Shown here: positions 15,395-25,159 of the stretch, in pieces | How positions within the stretch are numbered: position 1 is the first letter of the stretch | Layout of the letters: each line of letters begins with the position of its first letter | From: Streptomyces sp. NBC_01750 | Lineage (GTDB): Bacteria; Actinomycetota; Actinomycetes; Streptomycetales; Streptomycetaceae | Direction: 5' to 3' | Assembly (NCBI RefSeq): GCF_035918095.1 | Contig: NZ_CP109137.1 | Location: 5,706,001 to 5,770,000, forward strand | Length of the DNA stretch: 64,000 bases | The notes under the pieces: generated by a model | Told to the model about the DNA's origin: nothing | Seen by the model: the letters and a program-made list of their open reading frames with translations, nothing else | The model's database searches: none | Position numbers and translations under genes: made by a program

Positions 15395-16156
15395 GTGAAC
15401 CTGCGCGACCTGGTGTACGGGCTCTACGCACGCCGGGTGGAAGGCCGCCTCGACCACGCCCAGGTGCCCAAACACATCGGTGTCATCCTCGACGGCAACC
15501 GACGCTGGGCCAAGGCTTCGGGCGGCACGGCCGAGCAGGGCCACAAGGCAGGCGCCAGCAAGATCCAGGAGCTGCTGGGCTGGTGTGCCGAGACCGATGT
15601 CGAGGTCGTCACCCTCTGGCTGCTGTCCACGGACAACCTGGACCGCCCCGAGAACGAGCTCATCCCGCTCCTCGGCATCATCGAGAACGCGGTCCGCGAC
15701 CTCGCGGCGGACGGCCGCTGGCGTGTGCACCACGTCGGCACGCTGGACCTGCTGCCCGCCCGCACCCAGTCCGTACTGAAGGAAGCGGAGCAGGCCACGG
15801 TCGGCATCGACGGAATACTCGTGAACGTCGCCGTGGGCTACGGCGGCCGACAGGAGATCGCCGACGCCGTCCGCTCCCTTCTTCTGGAGCACGCCGACAA
15901 GGGCACGAGCTTCGAGGAGCTCGCCGAGATCGTCGATGTCGAGCACATCTCCGAGCACCTCTACACGCGCGGCCAGCCCGATCCCGACTTGGTCATCCGT
16001 ACCAGCGGCGAGCAGCGGCTGTCCGGATTCATGCTCTGGCAGAGTGCCCATTCGGAGTACTACTTCTGTGAAGTCTTCTGGCCGGCCTTCCGCAAGGTCG
16101 ACTTCCTGCGTGCGCTGCGCGACTATGCCGCGCGCCACCGCCGCTACGGCAGCTGA
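15395..16156 (+). CDS. uppS: cis-Isoprenyl transferase (undecaprenyl/short-chain Z-isoprenyl diphosphate synthase family)
   Basis: A 253-residue cytosolic enzyme that condenses isopentenyl diphosphate in the cis configuration to make polyprenyl carriers or their short precursors. Conserved blocks are present: [17 protein letters not shown] (catalytic Asp), [32 protein letters not shown] and [30 protein letters not shown] 15395 sits behind GGAGGGG. The length and the N-terminal [10 protein letters not shown] segment resemble the actinobacterial short-chain type (M. tuberculosis Rv1086-like), so the product could be Z,E-farnesyl diphosphate and not a full-length carrier; the sequence alone does not decide. 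The symbol is used in the broad family sense. Confidence 0.9.
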   Translation: MNLRDLVYGLYARRVEGRLDHAQVPKHIGVILDGNRRWAKASGGTAEQGHKAGASKIQELLGWCAETDVEVVTLWLLSTDNLDRPENELIPLLGIIENAVRDLAADGRWRVHHVGTLDLLPARTQSVLKEAEQATVGIDGILVNVAVGYGGRQEIADAVRSLLLEHADKGTSFEELAEIVDVEHISEHLYTRGQPDPDLVIRTSGEQRLSGFMLWQSAHSEYYFCEVFWPAFRKVDFLRALRDYAARHRRYGS

Positions 16157-16292
16157 GGCCCCCAGGGGCTCCCTGTAGCACTGATCACCCTCTGTTCATC
16201 CACGCGTCGTCATATGCCATGGCATGGCGGCGCATGTTCGAGGGAATACCCCTTCCAGGTCGACGTCCGATCCACGAACGTCGTATCTCAGT

Positions 16293-16382
16293 GAGCGGCC
16301 GAAACCGCTCGCCCGGGAGGTCCTTTGCACACGAAGGACCGCACTCCTTGTGCGGACACCGCGGAGGGCCGGAGCTCGGCCC
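16293..16382 (+). other. Hairpin-rich 5' leader of the PhoH-like gene (candidate structured RNA)
   Basis: Four consecutive perfect stems in 90 bases: GAGCGG/CCGCTC (16293-16310), GGTCCTT/AAGGACC (16319-16340), CCGCAC/GTGCGG (16339-16355) and GGGCCG/CGGCCC (16366-16382). Stems two and three share two bases and cannot both form fully. The region lies between the isoprenyl transferase stop and the PhoH start (332 bases) and matches no riboswitch I know. Confidence 0.4.
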
Positions 16383-16488
16383 GTGCATCGTGGCCAGAGC
16401 CCGGCCCGTCCCCTGCCTTCGGCGGGGAGACCCCATGGCCCGCGACGCCGTCGCACTGCCGACCTCATCCGAGGGGGTACGTCCTTCC

Positions 16489-17811
16489 GTGGTGAACAGC
16501 ACAAAGCGCCGCATGCCCGACAGGCGCACCTACGTTCTCGACACCAGCGTCCTGCTGGCCGATCCGAACGCCCTGACCCGCTTCGAGGAGCACGAAGTCG
16601 TGCTCCCGATCGTGGTGATCACGGAGCTGGAAGCAAAGAGGCACCATCCGGAGCTCGGCTACTTCGCCCGGCAGGCGCTGCGCCTTCTGGATGATTTCCG
16701 AATCCGGTACGGCCGCCTCGACGCTCCCATCCCGATGGGCGACCTCGGCGGCACGCTCCGCGTCGAGCTCAATCACTCCGATCCCGGCGTCCTTCCGGCC
16801 GGCTTCCGATTGGGGGACAACGACTCACGGATTCTGGCAGTAGCGCGCAATCTGCAGGCCGAGGGGTACGACGTCACGGTCGTGTCCAAGGACCTGCCTC
16901 TCCGTATCAAGGCCTCGTCCGTCGGTTTGCTGGCGGAGGAGTACCGGGCAGAGCTGGCCATCACCGACTCCGGCTGGACCGGAATGGCCGAACTGCCCCT
17001 TTCCGCCGAACAGGTGGATCTGCTGTACGGAGAGGAGACGCTGTACGTCCCCGAAGCGGCGGAACTGCCCGTCCACACCGGTCTCGTTCTGCAGTCCGAG
17101 CGCGGTAAGGCGCTGGGCCGGATCTCGGCCGAGGGCAATGTGAGGCTGGTACGGGGCGACCGGGAGGCCTTCGGCATCCACGGCCGCAGCGCGGAGCAGC
17201 GCATCGCCCTGGATCTGCTCCTCGACCAGGACGTCGGCATCGTCTCGCTGGGCGGCCGGGCCGGCACCGGCAAGTCGGCGCTCGCGCTCTGCGCGGGCCT
17301 CGAGGCGGTCCTGGAGCGCCGGCAGCACCAGAAGGTGATGGTCTTCCGGCCGCTGTACGCGGTCGGCGGGCAGGAGCTCGGCTATCTGCCGGGCACCGAG
17401 GCCGAGAAGATGAGTCCCTGGGCCCAGGCGGTCTTCGACACGCTCTCGGCCGTGGCGGGCCGTGAAGTGATCGAGGAGGTGCTCGGACGCGGCATGCTCG
17501 AGGTCCTGCCGCTCACTCATATCCGAGGCCGTTCGCTGCATGACGCGTTCGTCATCGTCGACGAGGCCCAGTCCCTGGAACGGAATGTCCTGTTGACCGT
17601 TCTGTCCCGTATCGGGGCTAATTCGCGGGTCGTCCTGACTCATGACGTGGCACAACGGGACAATCTGCGCGTCGGCCGGTATGACGGAGTCGTCGCCGTG
17701 GTCGAGAAGCTGAAGGGGCATCCGCTCTTCGCGCACGTCACCCTCACTCGCTCCGAGCGCTCGCAGATCGCCGCACTCGTGACCGAAATGCTGGAGGAAG
17801 GTCAGATCTAA
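16489..17811 (+). CDS. PhoH-like protein (PIN domain + PhoH ATPase)
   Basis: A 440-residue PhoH2-type protein. The N-terminal PIN nuclease domain begins [17 protein letters not shown], with conserved acidic residues later ([13 protein letters not shown]), and should cut RNA. The C-terminal PhoH ATPase domain has a Walker A motif [13 protein letters not shown] near residue 258 and a Walker B motif [11 protein letters not shown] near 350. Family members couple RNA unwinding to cleavage. The GTG pair at 16489/16492 behind GAGGGGG is the likely start. ATG 16435 behind GGGGAGA is possible; the open frame back to 16219 crosses the hairpin-rich leader and is probably untranslated. Confidence 0.88.
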   Translation: MVNSTKRRMPDRRTYVLDTSVLLADPNALTRFEEHEVVLPIVVITELEAKRHHPELGYFARQALRLLDDFRIRYGRLDAPIPMGDLGGTLRVELNHSDPGVLPAGFRLGDNDSRILAVARNLQAEGYDVTVVSKDLPLRIKASSVGLLAEEYRAELAITDSGWTGMAELPLSAEQVDLLYGEETLYVPEAAELPVHTGLVLQSERGKALGRISAEGNVRLVRGDREAFGIHGRSAEQRIALDLLLDQDVGIVSLGGRAGTGKSALALCAGLEAVLERRQHQKVMVFRPLYAVGGQELGYLPGTEAEKMSPWAQAVFDTLSAVAGREVIEEVLGRGMLEVLPLTHIRGRSLHDAFVIVDEAQSLERNVLLTVLSRIGANSRVVLTHDVAQRDNLRVGRYDGVVAVVEKLKGHPLFAHVTLTRSERSQIAALVTEMLEEGQI

Positions 17812-17828
17812 TACGGAATGAGGCAGTT

Positions 17829-17870
17829 GGCGCCGCCCGGCGGAGCGCAAGAGCCTAACCGGGCGGCGCC
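17829..17870 (+). terminator. Terminator after the PhoH-like gene
   Basis: GGCGCCGCCCGG and CCGGGCGGCGCC form a perfect 12-bp stem with an 18-base loop, 17 bases after the stop. Confidence 0.75.
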
Positions 17871-18201
17871 GTGCTGTCCGCCTGTTTCCGTAAAACACCT
17901 GGCGCAAACGGGGTGTGAGCTTTCACACGCAACGAAGAATTGCCTTGCGGCGTCTGCTTCCGGCAGAGTCTTGCTTCCGTCAGGCCCCGCATACGGCACA
18001 CCCGCACCTCCACAGGTGCACAGCACCACACAACTCAACACTTGCCGTCGTATGCCGCCCGCGAGCATCATGCGGCACTCCCGTCAAAGGAGTTGCCCAC
18101 CGGGCCCGCGCCTCCCGTGACCCAGTAGTGGGGAGGCCAGCGTCAGGGGCACGATTGCGCCCGCGAGGTCACCCATGCGGGAGTTGCTGGAAGGAAACCG
18201 T
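17871..18201. other. Long upstream region of the transglycosylase-like gene
   Basis: About 330 bases with locally lower GC (GTAAAACACC, GAAGAATTGCC near 17890-17945) and CA-rich stretches near 18015. A long untranslated leader with regulatory RNA is possible, since peptidoglycan-lytic genes in actinobacteria often have one. I could not match a known riboswitch and found no credible protein gene. Confidence 0.3.
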
Positions 18202-18894
18202 GTGAGCCGGATCTCGGTCCGGGGGTTCGCAGTGGCGTCAGCTACTGCGGTCACCACCGTTGGCGCCGTCGTGGGCGTTGCGTCGGGCAGCACCCAGCCC
18301 TCGAACGACAACCTCGAGGCGACCGCAGCCGACACGACGCTCCTCGCAGACATCCCCATGGGCCAGCAGGCCCAGGTACAGGTCTCGTCCCTGACACAGC
18401 AGGCCGACGCACAGGCCGCTGCGGCAGACGCTGCCGCGAAGAAGTCCGCCGAGGAAGCGGCCCGTATCTCGGCCGCCAAGGTCGCCAAGGCGAAGAAGGA
18501 AGCCGCCGAGGAGAAGGCCGAGCAGGAGCGCGAGGCCAAGGCGGCGCGCGCCAGCCGTGATTCGGTGCGCGACGCCTCCACCTTCTCCGCGAAGAGCTCC
18601 TACTCCGTCGCCGAGGTCCAGGCAATCGCCCGGCAGATGATCCCTGCCGACCAGTTCCAGTGCTTCAGCAACATCGTGGACCACGAGTCCAGCTGGAACT
18701 ACCAGGCGCAGAACGCCTCCTCCGGTGCATACGGTCTGGTCCAGGCACTGCCGGGCTCGAAGATGTCCTCGGCCGGCGCCGACTGGCAGACCAACCCGGC
18801 GACCCAGATCAAGTGGGGCCTGAACTACATGAACAGCCGCTACGACAGCCCCTGTGGCGCGTGGTCGTTCTGGCAGGCCAACCACTGGTACTAG
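18202..18894 (+). CDS. Secreted transglycosylase-like (lysozyme-fold) protein
   Basis: A 230-residue exported protein: signal segment at the N-terminus (RISVRGFAVASATAVTTVGAVVGVASG), an Ala/Lys/Glu-rich coiled coil (about 75-125), and a C-terminal lysozyme-like domain. The domain has QFQCFSNIVDHESSWNYQAQNASSGAYGLVQALPGSKM, in sections the catalytic Glu (HESSWN) and GAYGLVQ block of soluble lytic transglycosylases. The two cysteines (QCF, SPCGAW) probably form a disulfide. It should cleave peptidoglycan outside the cell. GTG 18202 follows GGAAGGAAA; ATG 18175 is an in-frame alternative that would only lengthen the leader. Confidence 0.85.
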   Translation: MSRISVRGFAVASATAVTTVGAVVGVASGSTQPSNDNLEATAADTTLLADIPMGQQAQVQVSSLTQQADAQAAAADAAAKKSAEEAARISAAKVAKAKKEAAEEKAEQEREAKAARASRDSVRDASTFSAKSSYSVAEVQAIARQMIPADQFQCFSNIVDHESSWNYQAQNASSGAYGLVQALPGSKMSSAGADWQTNPATQIKWGLNYMNSRYDSPCGAWSFWQANHWY

Positions 18895-18917
18895 GATCTG
18901 CCGGCGCTCAACTTTTC

Positions 18918-18950
18918 GGAGCCCCCCACCGTCCTACGGTGGGGGGCTCC
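18918..18950. terminator. Strong terminator hairpin
   Basis: GGAGCCCCCCACCGT and ACGGTGGGGGGCTCC form a perfect 15-bp stem with a 3-base loop, 23 bases after the transglycosylase-like gene. Confidence 0.85.
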
Positions 18951-19010
18951 GTGCGTGTACGGTCGGTCGCAAAGGCTTCCGGGGGAGTGGTGGGGGGAAG
19001 AGGAAAGATC

Positions 19011-20369
19011 ATGTCGAGACTGCCGGGATGGCTCGCCGGCCTGGGCGCCGGGCTGACCCGGATGGGCGAGCGCCTGGACGAGCACCGCAGCGAGGACGCG
19101 GACGACGATGTGCCCGTCGTCGTCCTGCCCGCTCCGGAAAGTGTCCCGCCGCCGCCCGCCTACGCCCCCGCCGTCGCGGCCAGGCCCGATCCGGTCGCCG
19201 CGATCCCCTGGGGCATGCGCGTCGCGGCCGAGGCCGGCTGGCGGCTGCTCGTACTGGCAGGCACGCTCTGGGTGTTGATGCGCATCATCAGCGCCGTACA
19301 GCTGGTGGTCCTCGCCTTTGTGGCCGCGCTGCTCGTCACAGCGATGCTCCAGCCCACGGTGGCCCGGCTGAAGAAGCTGGGCCTGCCGCGCGGACTTGCC
19401 ACCGCGGTCACCGCGATCGCGGGCTTCATCATCATGGGCCTGGTCGGCTGGTTCGTGGTCTGGCAGGTCATGGACAACCTCGACAATCTCTCCGACCGGG
19501 TCAGGGACGGAATCGAGGAACTCAAGCGCTGGCTGCTCGACAGCCCGTTCCATGTCACCGAGCAGCAGATCAACGACATAGCGAAGAACCTCAGCGACAC
19601 CATCGGGACCAACACCGAGGAGATCACTTCGGCCGGTCTGCAGGGCGTGACGGTGATGGTCGAGATACTGACCGGCATCCTGCTGGCGATGTTCTCCACG
19701 CTCTTCCTGCTGTACGACGGGAAGCGCATCTGGCACTGGGTGCTCAAGCTGGTCCCGGCGCAGGCCCGCGAGGGAGTCGCCGGAGCGGGGCCACGCGCCT
19801 GGCGGACGCTGACCGCGTATGTGCGCGGCACGGTGATAGTGGCGCTGATCGACGCGATCTTCATCGGCCTCGGCATCTACTTCCTCGATGTCCCGATGGC
19901 CGTACCGCTGGCCGTGTTCATCTTCCTGTTCGCCTTCATCCCGCTCGTCGGCGCGGTCGTCTCCGGCGCACTCGCGGTGGTCGTCGCGCTGGTCACCCAG
20001 GGCGTGTTCACCGCGCTGATGGTGCTGATCGTCGTCCTCGCGGTGCAGCAGCTCGAGGGCCATGTGCTGCAGCCCTTCATCCTGGGCCGGGCGGTCCGTG
20101 TGCACCCGCTCGCCGTCGTGCTCGCGGTCGCGGCCGGCGGACTGACCGCCGGGATCGGCGGCGCGGTGGTGGCGGTGCCACTGGTGGCGGTGACCAATAC
20201 CGTGGTCGGCTATCTGCGCGCCTACGGCAAGGAGCAGACTCTGCGGGCCTCACCGCCGCCGCACGGCGCTACGGCGGTCGGGGCCGAGCCGACGCCGGCC
20301 CCGGCACCGGCGCCCCCCACGCCGACCCCTTCGCCGGCGCCCGCCGTGGCCGGGGAGGTACCGGAGTGA
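19011..20369 (+). CDS. AI-2E/PerM-family transporter
   Basis: A 452-residue membrane protein of the AI-2E family exporter superfamily. After a charged, proline-rich N-terminus of about 65 residues come about eight membrane helices, including the paired helices near residues 75-110 and the C-terminal block LVGAVVSGALAVVVALVTQG ... QQLEGHVLQPFILGRAVRVHPL that is diagnostic. A soluble amphipathic loop (about 155-215) separates the halves. The C-terminal ~50 residues are Pro/Ala-rich. Family members export small molecules or act as Na+/H+ antiporters; the substrate here is unknown. ATG 19011 follows GGGGGGAAGAGGAAAG. Confidence 0.88.
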   Translation: MSRLPGWLAGLGAGLTRMGERLDEHRSEDADDDVPVVVLPAPESVPPPPAYAPAVAARPDPVAAIPWGMRVAAEAGWRLLVLAGTLWVLMRIISAVQLVVLAFVAALLVTAMLQPTVARLKKLGLPRGLATAVTAIAGFIIMGLVGWFVVWQVMDNLDNLSDRVRDGIEELKRWLLDSPFHVTEQQINDIAKNLSDTIGTNTEEITSAGLQGVTVMVEILTGILLAMFSTLFLLYDGKRIWHWVLKLVPAQAREGVAGAGPRAWRTLTAYVRGTVIVALIDAIFIGLGIYFLDVPMAVPLAVFIFLFAFIPLVGAVVSGALAVVVALVTQGVFTALMVLIVVLAVQQLEGHVLQPFILGRAVRVHPLAVVLAVAAGGLTAGIGGAVVAVPLVAVTNTVVGYLRAYGKEQTLRASPPPHGATAVGAEPTPAPAPAPPTPTPSPAPAVAGEVPE

Positions 20370-20449
20370 CGTCCGGGCCGGAACGAACCGGTGGAGGGCA
20401 CGAGTCCCCGGTCCTCATGCGGACGCTCATGACCAAGCTCAAGAGCTGA
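20366..20449 (+). CDS. Possible 27-residue peptide coupled to the transporter gene
   Basis: GTG 20366 overlaps the transporter stop (GTGA). The frame ends 18 bases before the terminator with a basic C-terminus (MRTLMTKLKS). Only the stop-start overlap and its place before the terminator speak for it; I recognise no homologue. Confidence 0.2.
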   Translation: MTSGPERTGGGHESPVLMRTLMTKLKS

Positions 20450-20467
20450 TGGCAGCGGCAGACAAAA

Positions 20468-20499
20468 GGGTCCCCGCCGACCGGAGTCGGCGGGGACCC
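20468..20499. terminator. Bidirectional terminator between transporter and ahpD
   Basis: GGGTCCCCGCCGAC and GTCGGCGGGGACCC form a perfect 14-bp stem with a 4-base loop between convergent genes; AAAA and TT flank it. Confidence 0.9.
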
Positions 20500-20521
20500 T
20501 TCGTACGCGTACCTCCGCGGA

Positions 20522-21073
20522 CTACTCGGCCGACGCGGCTTCCGCGGTCAGCGCGGCTTCCGCGTCCAGCGTCGTGCCCACGGCCTGGATCACCGCGGCG
20601 ATCTTGACGGCCTCCTGGATCGTCTCGCGGTCCACGCCGGCCTTGCGGAGCACCTGCTCGTGGGAGTCGAGACACTGGCCGCAGCCGTTGATGGCGGAGA
20701 CGGCGAGCGACCACAGCTCGAAGTCGACCTTCTCCACGCCCGGGTTGCCGATGACGTTCATCCGCAGACCGGCGCGCAGCGTCCCGTACTCCGGGTCCGA
20801 CAGCAGGTGCCGGGTCCGGTAGAAGACGTTGTTCATCGCCATGACCGCGGCTGCGGACTTGGCGGCGGTGTACGCCTCGGGGGAGAGGTTGGTCCTGGCC
20901 TCGGGCTCGAGCTCGCGCAGCACCTTCGGCGAGCGCGAGGCGATCGCGCAGGCCAGTACGGTGCCCCAGAGCTGCTGTTGCGGCAGCTCGCTGTTGCCGA
21001 TCACCGAACCGAGGTTCAGCTTCAGGTCCTTGGCGTAGTCCGGTACCGAAGCCTTGAGTTCATCGAGAGACAC
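20522..21073 (-). CDS. ahpD: Alkyl hydroperoxide reductase AhpD (CxxC hydroperoxidase)
   Basis: A 183-residue AhpD. It reduces oxidised AhpC and has weak peroxidase activity itself through C131-x-x-C134 and the following His in [11 protein letters not shown]; the upstream Glu of the proton relay lies in KVDFELW. It matches AhpD over its full length ([20 protein letters not shown] start). Two starts are possible: GTG 21073, aligning with the usual N-terminus, and GTG 21082, which overlaps the ahpC stop as GTGA. Either way the gene is translationally coupled to ahpC and should be induced with it by peroxide through OxyR. Confidence 0.93.
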   Translation of the reverse strand: MSLDELKASVPDYAKDLKLNLGSVIGNSELPQQQLWGTVLACAIASRSPKVLRELEPEARTNLSPEAYTAAKSAAAVMAMNNVFYRTRHLLSDPEYGTLRAGLRMNVIGNPGVEKVDFELWSLAVSAINGCGQCLDSHEQVLRKAGVDRETIQEAVKIAAVIQAVGTTLDAEAALTAEAASAE

Positions 21074-21078
21074 TCGGA

Positions 21079-21633
21079 TCACTCGCCCGACAGCAGCGCG
21101 ACCGGGTCGAGGGTGTTCTCGCCCTTGGTCCAGTTGCACGGGCACAGCTCATCGGTCTGCAGGGCGTCGAGCACCCGCAGGACCTCCTTGGGGTTACGGC
21201 CGACCGAGCCGGCGGTCACCATGGTGAACTGGATCTCGTTGTTCGGGTCGACGATGAAGACGGCGCGCTGCGCGTAGCCGTCCTCGCCCTCTATGCCGAG
21301 GTCGCGCATCAGCTCGTGCTTGGAGTCGGCCAGCATCGGGAAGGGCAGGTCACGCAGGTCCGCGTGATCCTTGCGCCAGGCGTGGTGGACGAACTCGGAG
21401 TCGCCGGAGAACCCGAGGATCTGGGCGTCACGGTCGGCGAACTCGTCGTTCAGCTTGCCGAACGCGGCGATCTCGGTCGGACAGACGAAGGTGAAGTCCT
21501 TGGGCCACGCGAAAACGACCTTCCACTTGCCCTCGTAGGACTTGTGGTTGATCTCCTCGAACTCCTTGCCGGTCTCCAGCGAGACACAGGCAGTCAGTTC
21601 GAACGTGGGGAACTGGTCACCAACAGTGAGCAC
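21079..21633 (-). CDS. ahpC: Alkyl hydroperoxide reductase AhpC (typical 2-Cys peroxiredoxin)
   Basis: A 184-residue peroxiredoxin with the peroxidatic Cys51 in DFTFVCPTE, the Arg of the active site further on, and a resolving Cys near the C-terminus in DELCPCNW. It reduces organic hydroperoxides and hydrogen peroxide in the cytosol, with AhpD as electron donor. GTG 21633 is preceded by AAGGAGA at 7-8 bases. The ATG at 21720 in the same frame lies inside the divergent promoter region and is not a likely start. First gene of the ahpCD operon. Confidence 0.96.
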   Translation of the reverse strand: MLTVGDQFPTFELTACVSLETGKEFEEINHKSYEGKWKVVFAWPKDFTFVCPTEIAAFGKLNDEFADRDAQILGFSGDSEFVHHAWRKDHADLRDLPFPMLADSKHELMRDLGIEGEDGYAQRAVFIVDPNNEIQFTMVTAGSVGRNPKEVLRVLDALQTDELCPCNWTKGENTLDPVALLSGE

Positions 21634-21763
21634 ACGCTCTCCTTGCAGAATGGAATTCCCCTGTGGGGTCTTCCGGGGGGTTGGACGGATCTTGATAGTG
21701 GCACAGAGTGCATTGATCACGGAAATAGCTAGACTGGGTCATCGCGATCGGAGGTGCCTATCA
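21634..21763. promoter_or_regulatory. Divergent ahpCD / oxyR control region
   Basis: These 130 bases separate the divergent starts and are AT-richer than their surroundings (TTGATAGTGG ... CATTGATCACGGAAATAG). They must hold both promoters and, by analogy with other actinobacteria, the OxyR operator. I cannot fix the exact operator from the sequence alone. Confidence 0.6.
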
Positions 21764-22738
21764 GTGGCCATGGGTAATGTCGGCAATGCAGTAAATAAGG
21801 CGAATCTCAGAGGTAAGCAGCCCAGCCTGGCGCAGCTGCGCGCGTTCGCGGCCGTGGCCGAGCATCTGCACTTCCGGGACGCCGCGGCAGCAATCGGGAT
21901 GAGCCAGCCCGCTCTGTCCGGTGCCGTATCGGCGCTGGAGGAGGCACTCGGTGTCCAGCTTCTGGAGCGTACGACCCGCAAGGTGCTGCTCTCGTCGGCC
22001 GGAGAGCGGCTCGCGGTGCGGACCAAGGCCGTGCTGGACGCGGTCGGTGACCTGCTGGAGGAGGCCGATGCGGTACGCGCTCCCTTCACCGGGGTGCTCC
22101 GGCTCGGCGTGATTCCGACCGTGGCCCCGTATCTGCTGCCGACCGTGCTGCGCCTGGTGCACGAGAAGTACCCGGATCTCGACCTCCAGGTCCACGAGGA
22201 ACAGACCTCCTCGCTGCGGGAGGGACTCGCGGCAGGACGGCTCGATCTGCTGCTGCTCGCTGTGCCGCTCGGGGTCCCGGGTGTGACCGAGCTGCCGCTG
22301 TTCGACGAGGACTTTGTGCTGGTCACGCCCGAGGACCACTGGCTGGGCGGTCGCCAGGACATCCCCCGCGAGGCGCTGCGTGAACTGCATCTGCTGCTGC
22401 TCGACGAGGGCCACTGCCTGCGCGACCAGGCACTCGACATCTGCCGGGAGGCCGGCCGTACCGACGGCGCTCCGGTGTCGACGACGGCCGCCGGCCTGTC
22501 CACGCTGGTGCAGCTGGTCGCCGGCGGGCTCGGAGTGACGCTGCTGCCGCGCACGGCGGTCGAGGTGGAGACGGGCCGGGCCGGCCGGCTGCAGACGGCG
22601 TATTTCGCCGAGCCCGCCCCCGCACGCCGTATCGCCCTGGCGATGCGCGCGGGCGCGGCACGCCAGGGCGAATTCGAGGAGTTCGCACAGGCACTGCGGG
22701 ACGCGATGCGCGCGCTGCCGGTGCGGGTGCTCGGCTGA
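21764..22738 (+). CDS. oxyR: Hydrogen-peroxide sensor OxyR (LysR family)
   Basis: A 324-residue LysR-type regulator. The N-terminal winged helix covers about residues 20-80 (LAQLRAFAAVAEHLHFRDAA, then AIGMSQPALSGAVSALEEALGVQLLERT). The effector domain contains C218 and C227 in LDEGHCLRDQALDIC, nine residues apart like the C199-C208 redox pair of E. coli OxyR, so peroxide sensing by disulfide formation is expected. GTG 21764 follows GGAGGTG at 7 bases; ATG 21770 is the alternative. Divergent from ahpCD, the classical OxyR target arrangement in Streptomyces. Confidence 0.95.
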   Translation: MAMGNVGNAVNKANLRGKQPSLAQLRAFAAVAEHLHFRDAAAAIGMSQPALSGAVSALEEALGVQLLERTTRKVLLSSAGERLAVRTKAVLDAVGDLLEEADAVRAPFTGVLRLGVIPTVAPYLLPTVLRLVHEKYPDLDLQVHEEQTSSLREGLAAGRLDLLLLAVPLGVPGVTELPLFDEDFVLVTPEDHWLGGRQDIPREALRELHLLLLDEGHCLRDQALDICREAGRTDGAPVSTTAAGLSTLVQLVAGGLGVTLLPRTAVEVETGRAGRLQTAYFAEPAPARRIALAMRAGAARQGEFEEFAQALRDAMRALPVRVLG

Positions 22739-22793
22739 CCGCTCCGTACTCCCCGGACTGCGTGACTCCCCGGACCGCGCGCAGTCCCTCCCG

Positions 22794-25159
22794 CTACTCC
22801 GTACGCAGTCCGTCCGGGCGCATCATGCGCCACAGCGGCGGCAGGCTGAGCGCCGTCACCAGCAGGATCAGCGCGGCCCCCACCCCGGTGATCGGCAGGA
22901 AGGCCCACCAGTCGGCGACCTGCTTGTCGACCAGCTCGAGCAGGACAAGACCGAGCCCGATGCCGCCGGTGGCCGCGAGAGCGAGACCCAGCGCGATCGG
23001 CACGGCCGTCTGCCACAGCACCGACCAGCTCAGCGTGGCGCGCCGGGTGCCGAAGGCCACCAGCACCGACAGCAGCCGCTTACGGTCGCGGAGCTGCTCC
23101 AGGGTGGAGACGAGCATCGACGCGGCGATCAGCAGCATCGTCGCGGTCGCACCGACGAACAGACCGGTGCGCACGCTGGAGAACTGGCTGTCACGCTCGA
23201 AGTTCTGCAGCGTGGAGACACTGGTCAGCGGGTCGATGGCGGCCGCGGTGTTACGGGCGTACTCCGCCGCCCGGGGAACCTCGGGGTCGAGCCGGATCAT
23301 CGCCCTGGCCACCGGGCTGACCAGCTGCGACACATCGATGGTGGATGGCGTCGCCATGATGCCGAAGGAGACCTGCCCCACCGGATCGGTACGGGAGTCC
23401 ACCGTCCTGGCGGAGGCGGGGATACGCCACAGCACCGGCTTGGCCGTCTTCGCCTCGCCCCCCGGGCCGTACTGCTCCGAGCTGAGGTTGACCTGGGCGC
23501 CGGGCCGGGCCGTCCTGGCGAGAAATTCGTCCGGCGGTCCCTGATTGCCGTGCGTACGGGCAATGAAGACGTCGCCGTCCTTGCAGGAGGGCAGCTTTGC
23601 CAACTCCCGCAGCGACGGGCAGTCGGCGACGGTGATCTGGGTGGTGGGGATGATCCCTCGCCGGCCCGTATCGGTCCCGGCCGGTCGACGGACGCCTGGA
23701 TCATCCCGATCACGCTGGAGACGCCCTTGGTCGATGAGTACTTCTCGATCATCTTGCGCGCCACGGAGCCGTCCGTGGCCTTCGCGCTCGTCTCGAGCTG
23801 GGCGCGCGCCGCGTCCATGCCGGTCGGCTTCATGAAGTCGCTCTGCACGGAGCCGAAGAGCATCTGCAACGCGATGGCGCCGGCCGCCGCGACAACGATG
23901 CCGCTCACCGCACGGGCCGCCGTTCCGCTGCTCAACTGGAGCCGTCGTACCGCCAGTTGCCAGGGCACGGGCCCGCCGCGCAGTCGGCCGACCACCGCCT
24001 CGACCAGCCAAGGCAGCAGCGCGGTGACCCCGGTCAGCACCAAGAGCGCGCCGCCGGCGATCTGATAGGTGGCGATCTCGGTGTCCCCCAGGCCGACCCG
24101 GCCCGACTGGGGCAGCAGCAGGGCGAGACCGGCGGCCGGCAGCAGCAGTCGCCACCACAGCCGCCGGCGCCGCGGAGCGGTGTTCCGTACAACGCCGAGC
24201 GGCTCGATCGTCACACCACGCAGCGTGAAGAGGATGACTCCGATCGCGGATGCCGGTACGGCGACGGCGATCAGCGCGGTCAGCACCGGGCTCGGCACGA
24301 TGTCGGAGGGGAAGGCGTTGACGTTCCAGATGGTCACCGAGCCGATGAACTGCCGTATCAGCGCGAGGAATCCGGCGCCCGCGACCAGCCCGAGCAGCGC
24401 GCCGCACAGTGATTCACCGGCCGCGATCCGCCGTGTCATCGCCTGATCGGAGCCGACCAGCCGGAGCGCGGCGAGCCGCCGGTCGCACTGCTCGCCGCCG
24501 AACCGCACGGCGGTGGCGATGAACACGGCCACCGGCAGGAGCAGGGCCACGCAGGCCATCACGATGATGAGCAGGAGCACCGCGCTCATCGGGTCGCCCT
24601 TGCCCTGGTTGCCGCCGTAGCTGTCCGCGCGCCAGTCGGCCGCCGCCGGGGAGAGGGTGGCACTGCCCGCGTAGTAGAAGAACTCACCGGGGCCGATCAG
24701 GCCGCGGTCCCCGATGGTGGCGGTGACCCGGTACGGCAGCCGGTCCTTCAGCAGCGCCCCCTCGGGGGAGCCGAGCAGGTCGGCGAGGGCGGGGGAGACG
24801 GCCATCTCGCCGGGGCCCGGCAGCTTCGCCAGGCCGGGCGGCGCCGGGGGGTTGCCGCCATCGGGCCGGAACACGGCGCCGTTGACGGTGTCGCCGCGGT
24901 AGAGGGTGCTGGTCTGGGCGAAGAGGAACGAGCGCTCGGAACGCTTCACCTCGTCGTTGAAGGTGACCGTGCGGTCCGCCTCGCGGGTGTCGCGGCTCTC
25001 GATGAGATGTGGCACGGACGCGGCGACCAGCAGCAGGGAGACGCCCAGGCCGACGCCGATGGCGGTGAGGATCGTACGGGTCCAGCCGCGCCGTCCGCCG
25101 GTGACGGCGAACCGGGCGCCCAGGGTGAGATCCCGTATCCAGGTGGCGCCGCCGCTCAT
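22794..25159 (-). pseudogene. FtsX-like ABC transporter permease, frameshifted near 23,680
   Basis: A permease of about 785 residues in the restored form, of the MacB/FtsX type: N-terminal helix after TWIRDLTLGARF, a periplasm-like extracellular domain, a helix bundle in the middle (MSAVLLLIIVMACVALLLP) and a second extracellular domain followed by three C-terminal helices. From ATG 25159 one frame runs to about 23,680; beyond that family-like sequence (RRGIIPTTQITVADC onward) continues only in another frame to the stop at 22794. Adding one base in the CCGGGACCG region on the minus strand restores the gene. Its ATG overlaps the ATPase stop (ATGA). Probably a drug or antimicrobial-peptide exporter if intact. 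Confidence 0.82.

Noticed and set aside
14252..16138. 628-codon minus-strand frame
   Set aside because: Only the part from GTG 15289 is real (aldo/keto reductase); the rest is antisense of the isoprenyl transferase gene.
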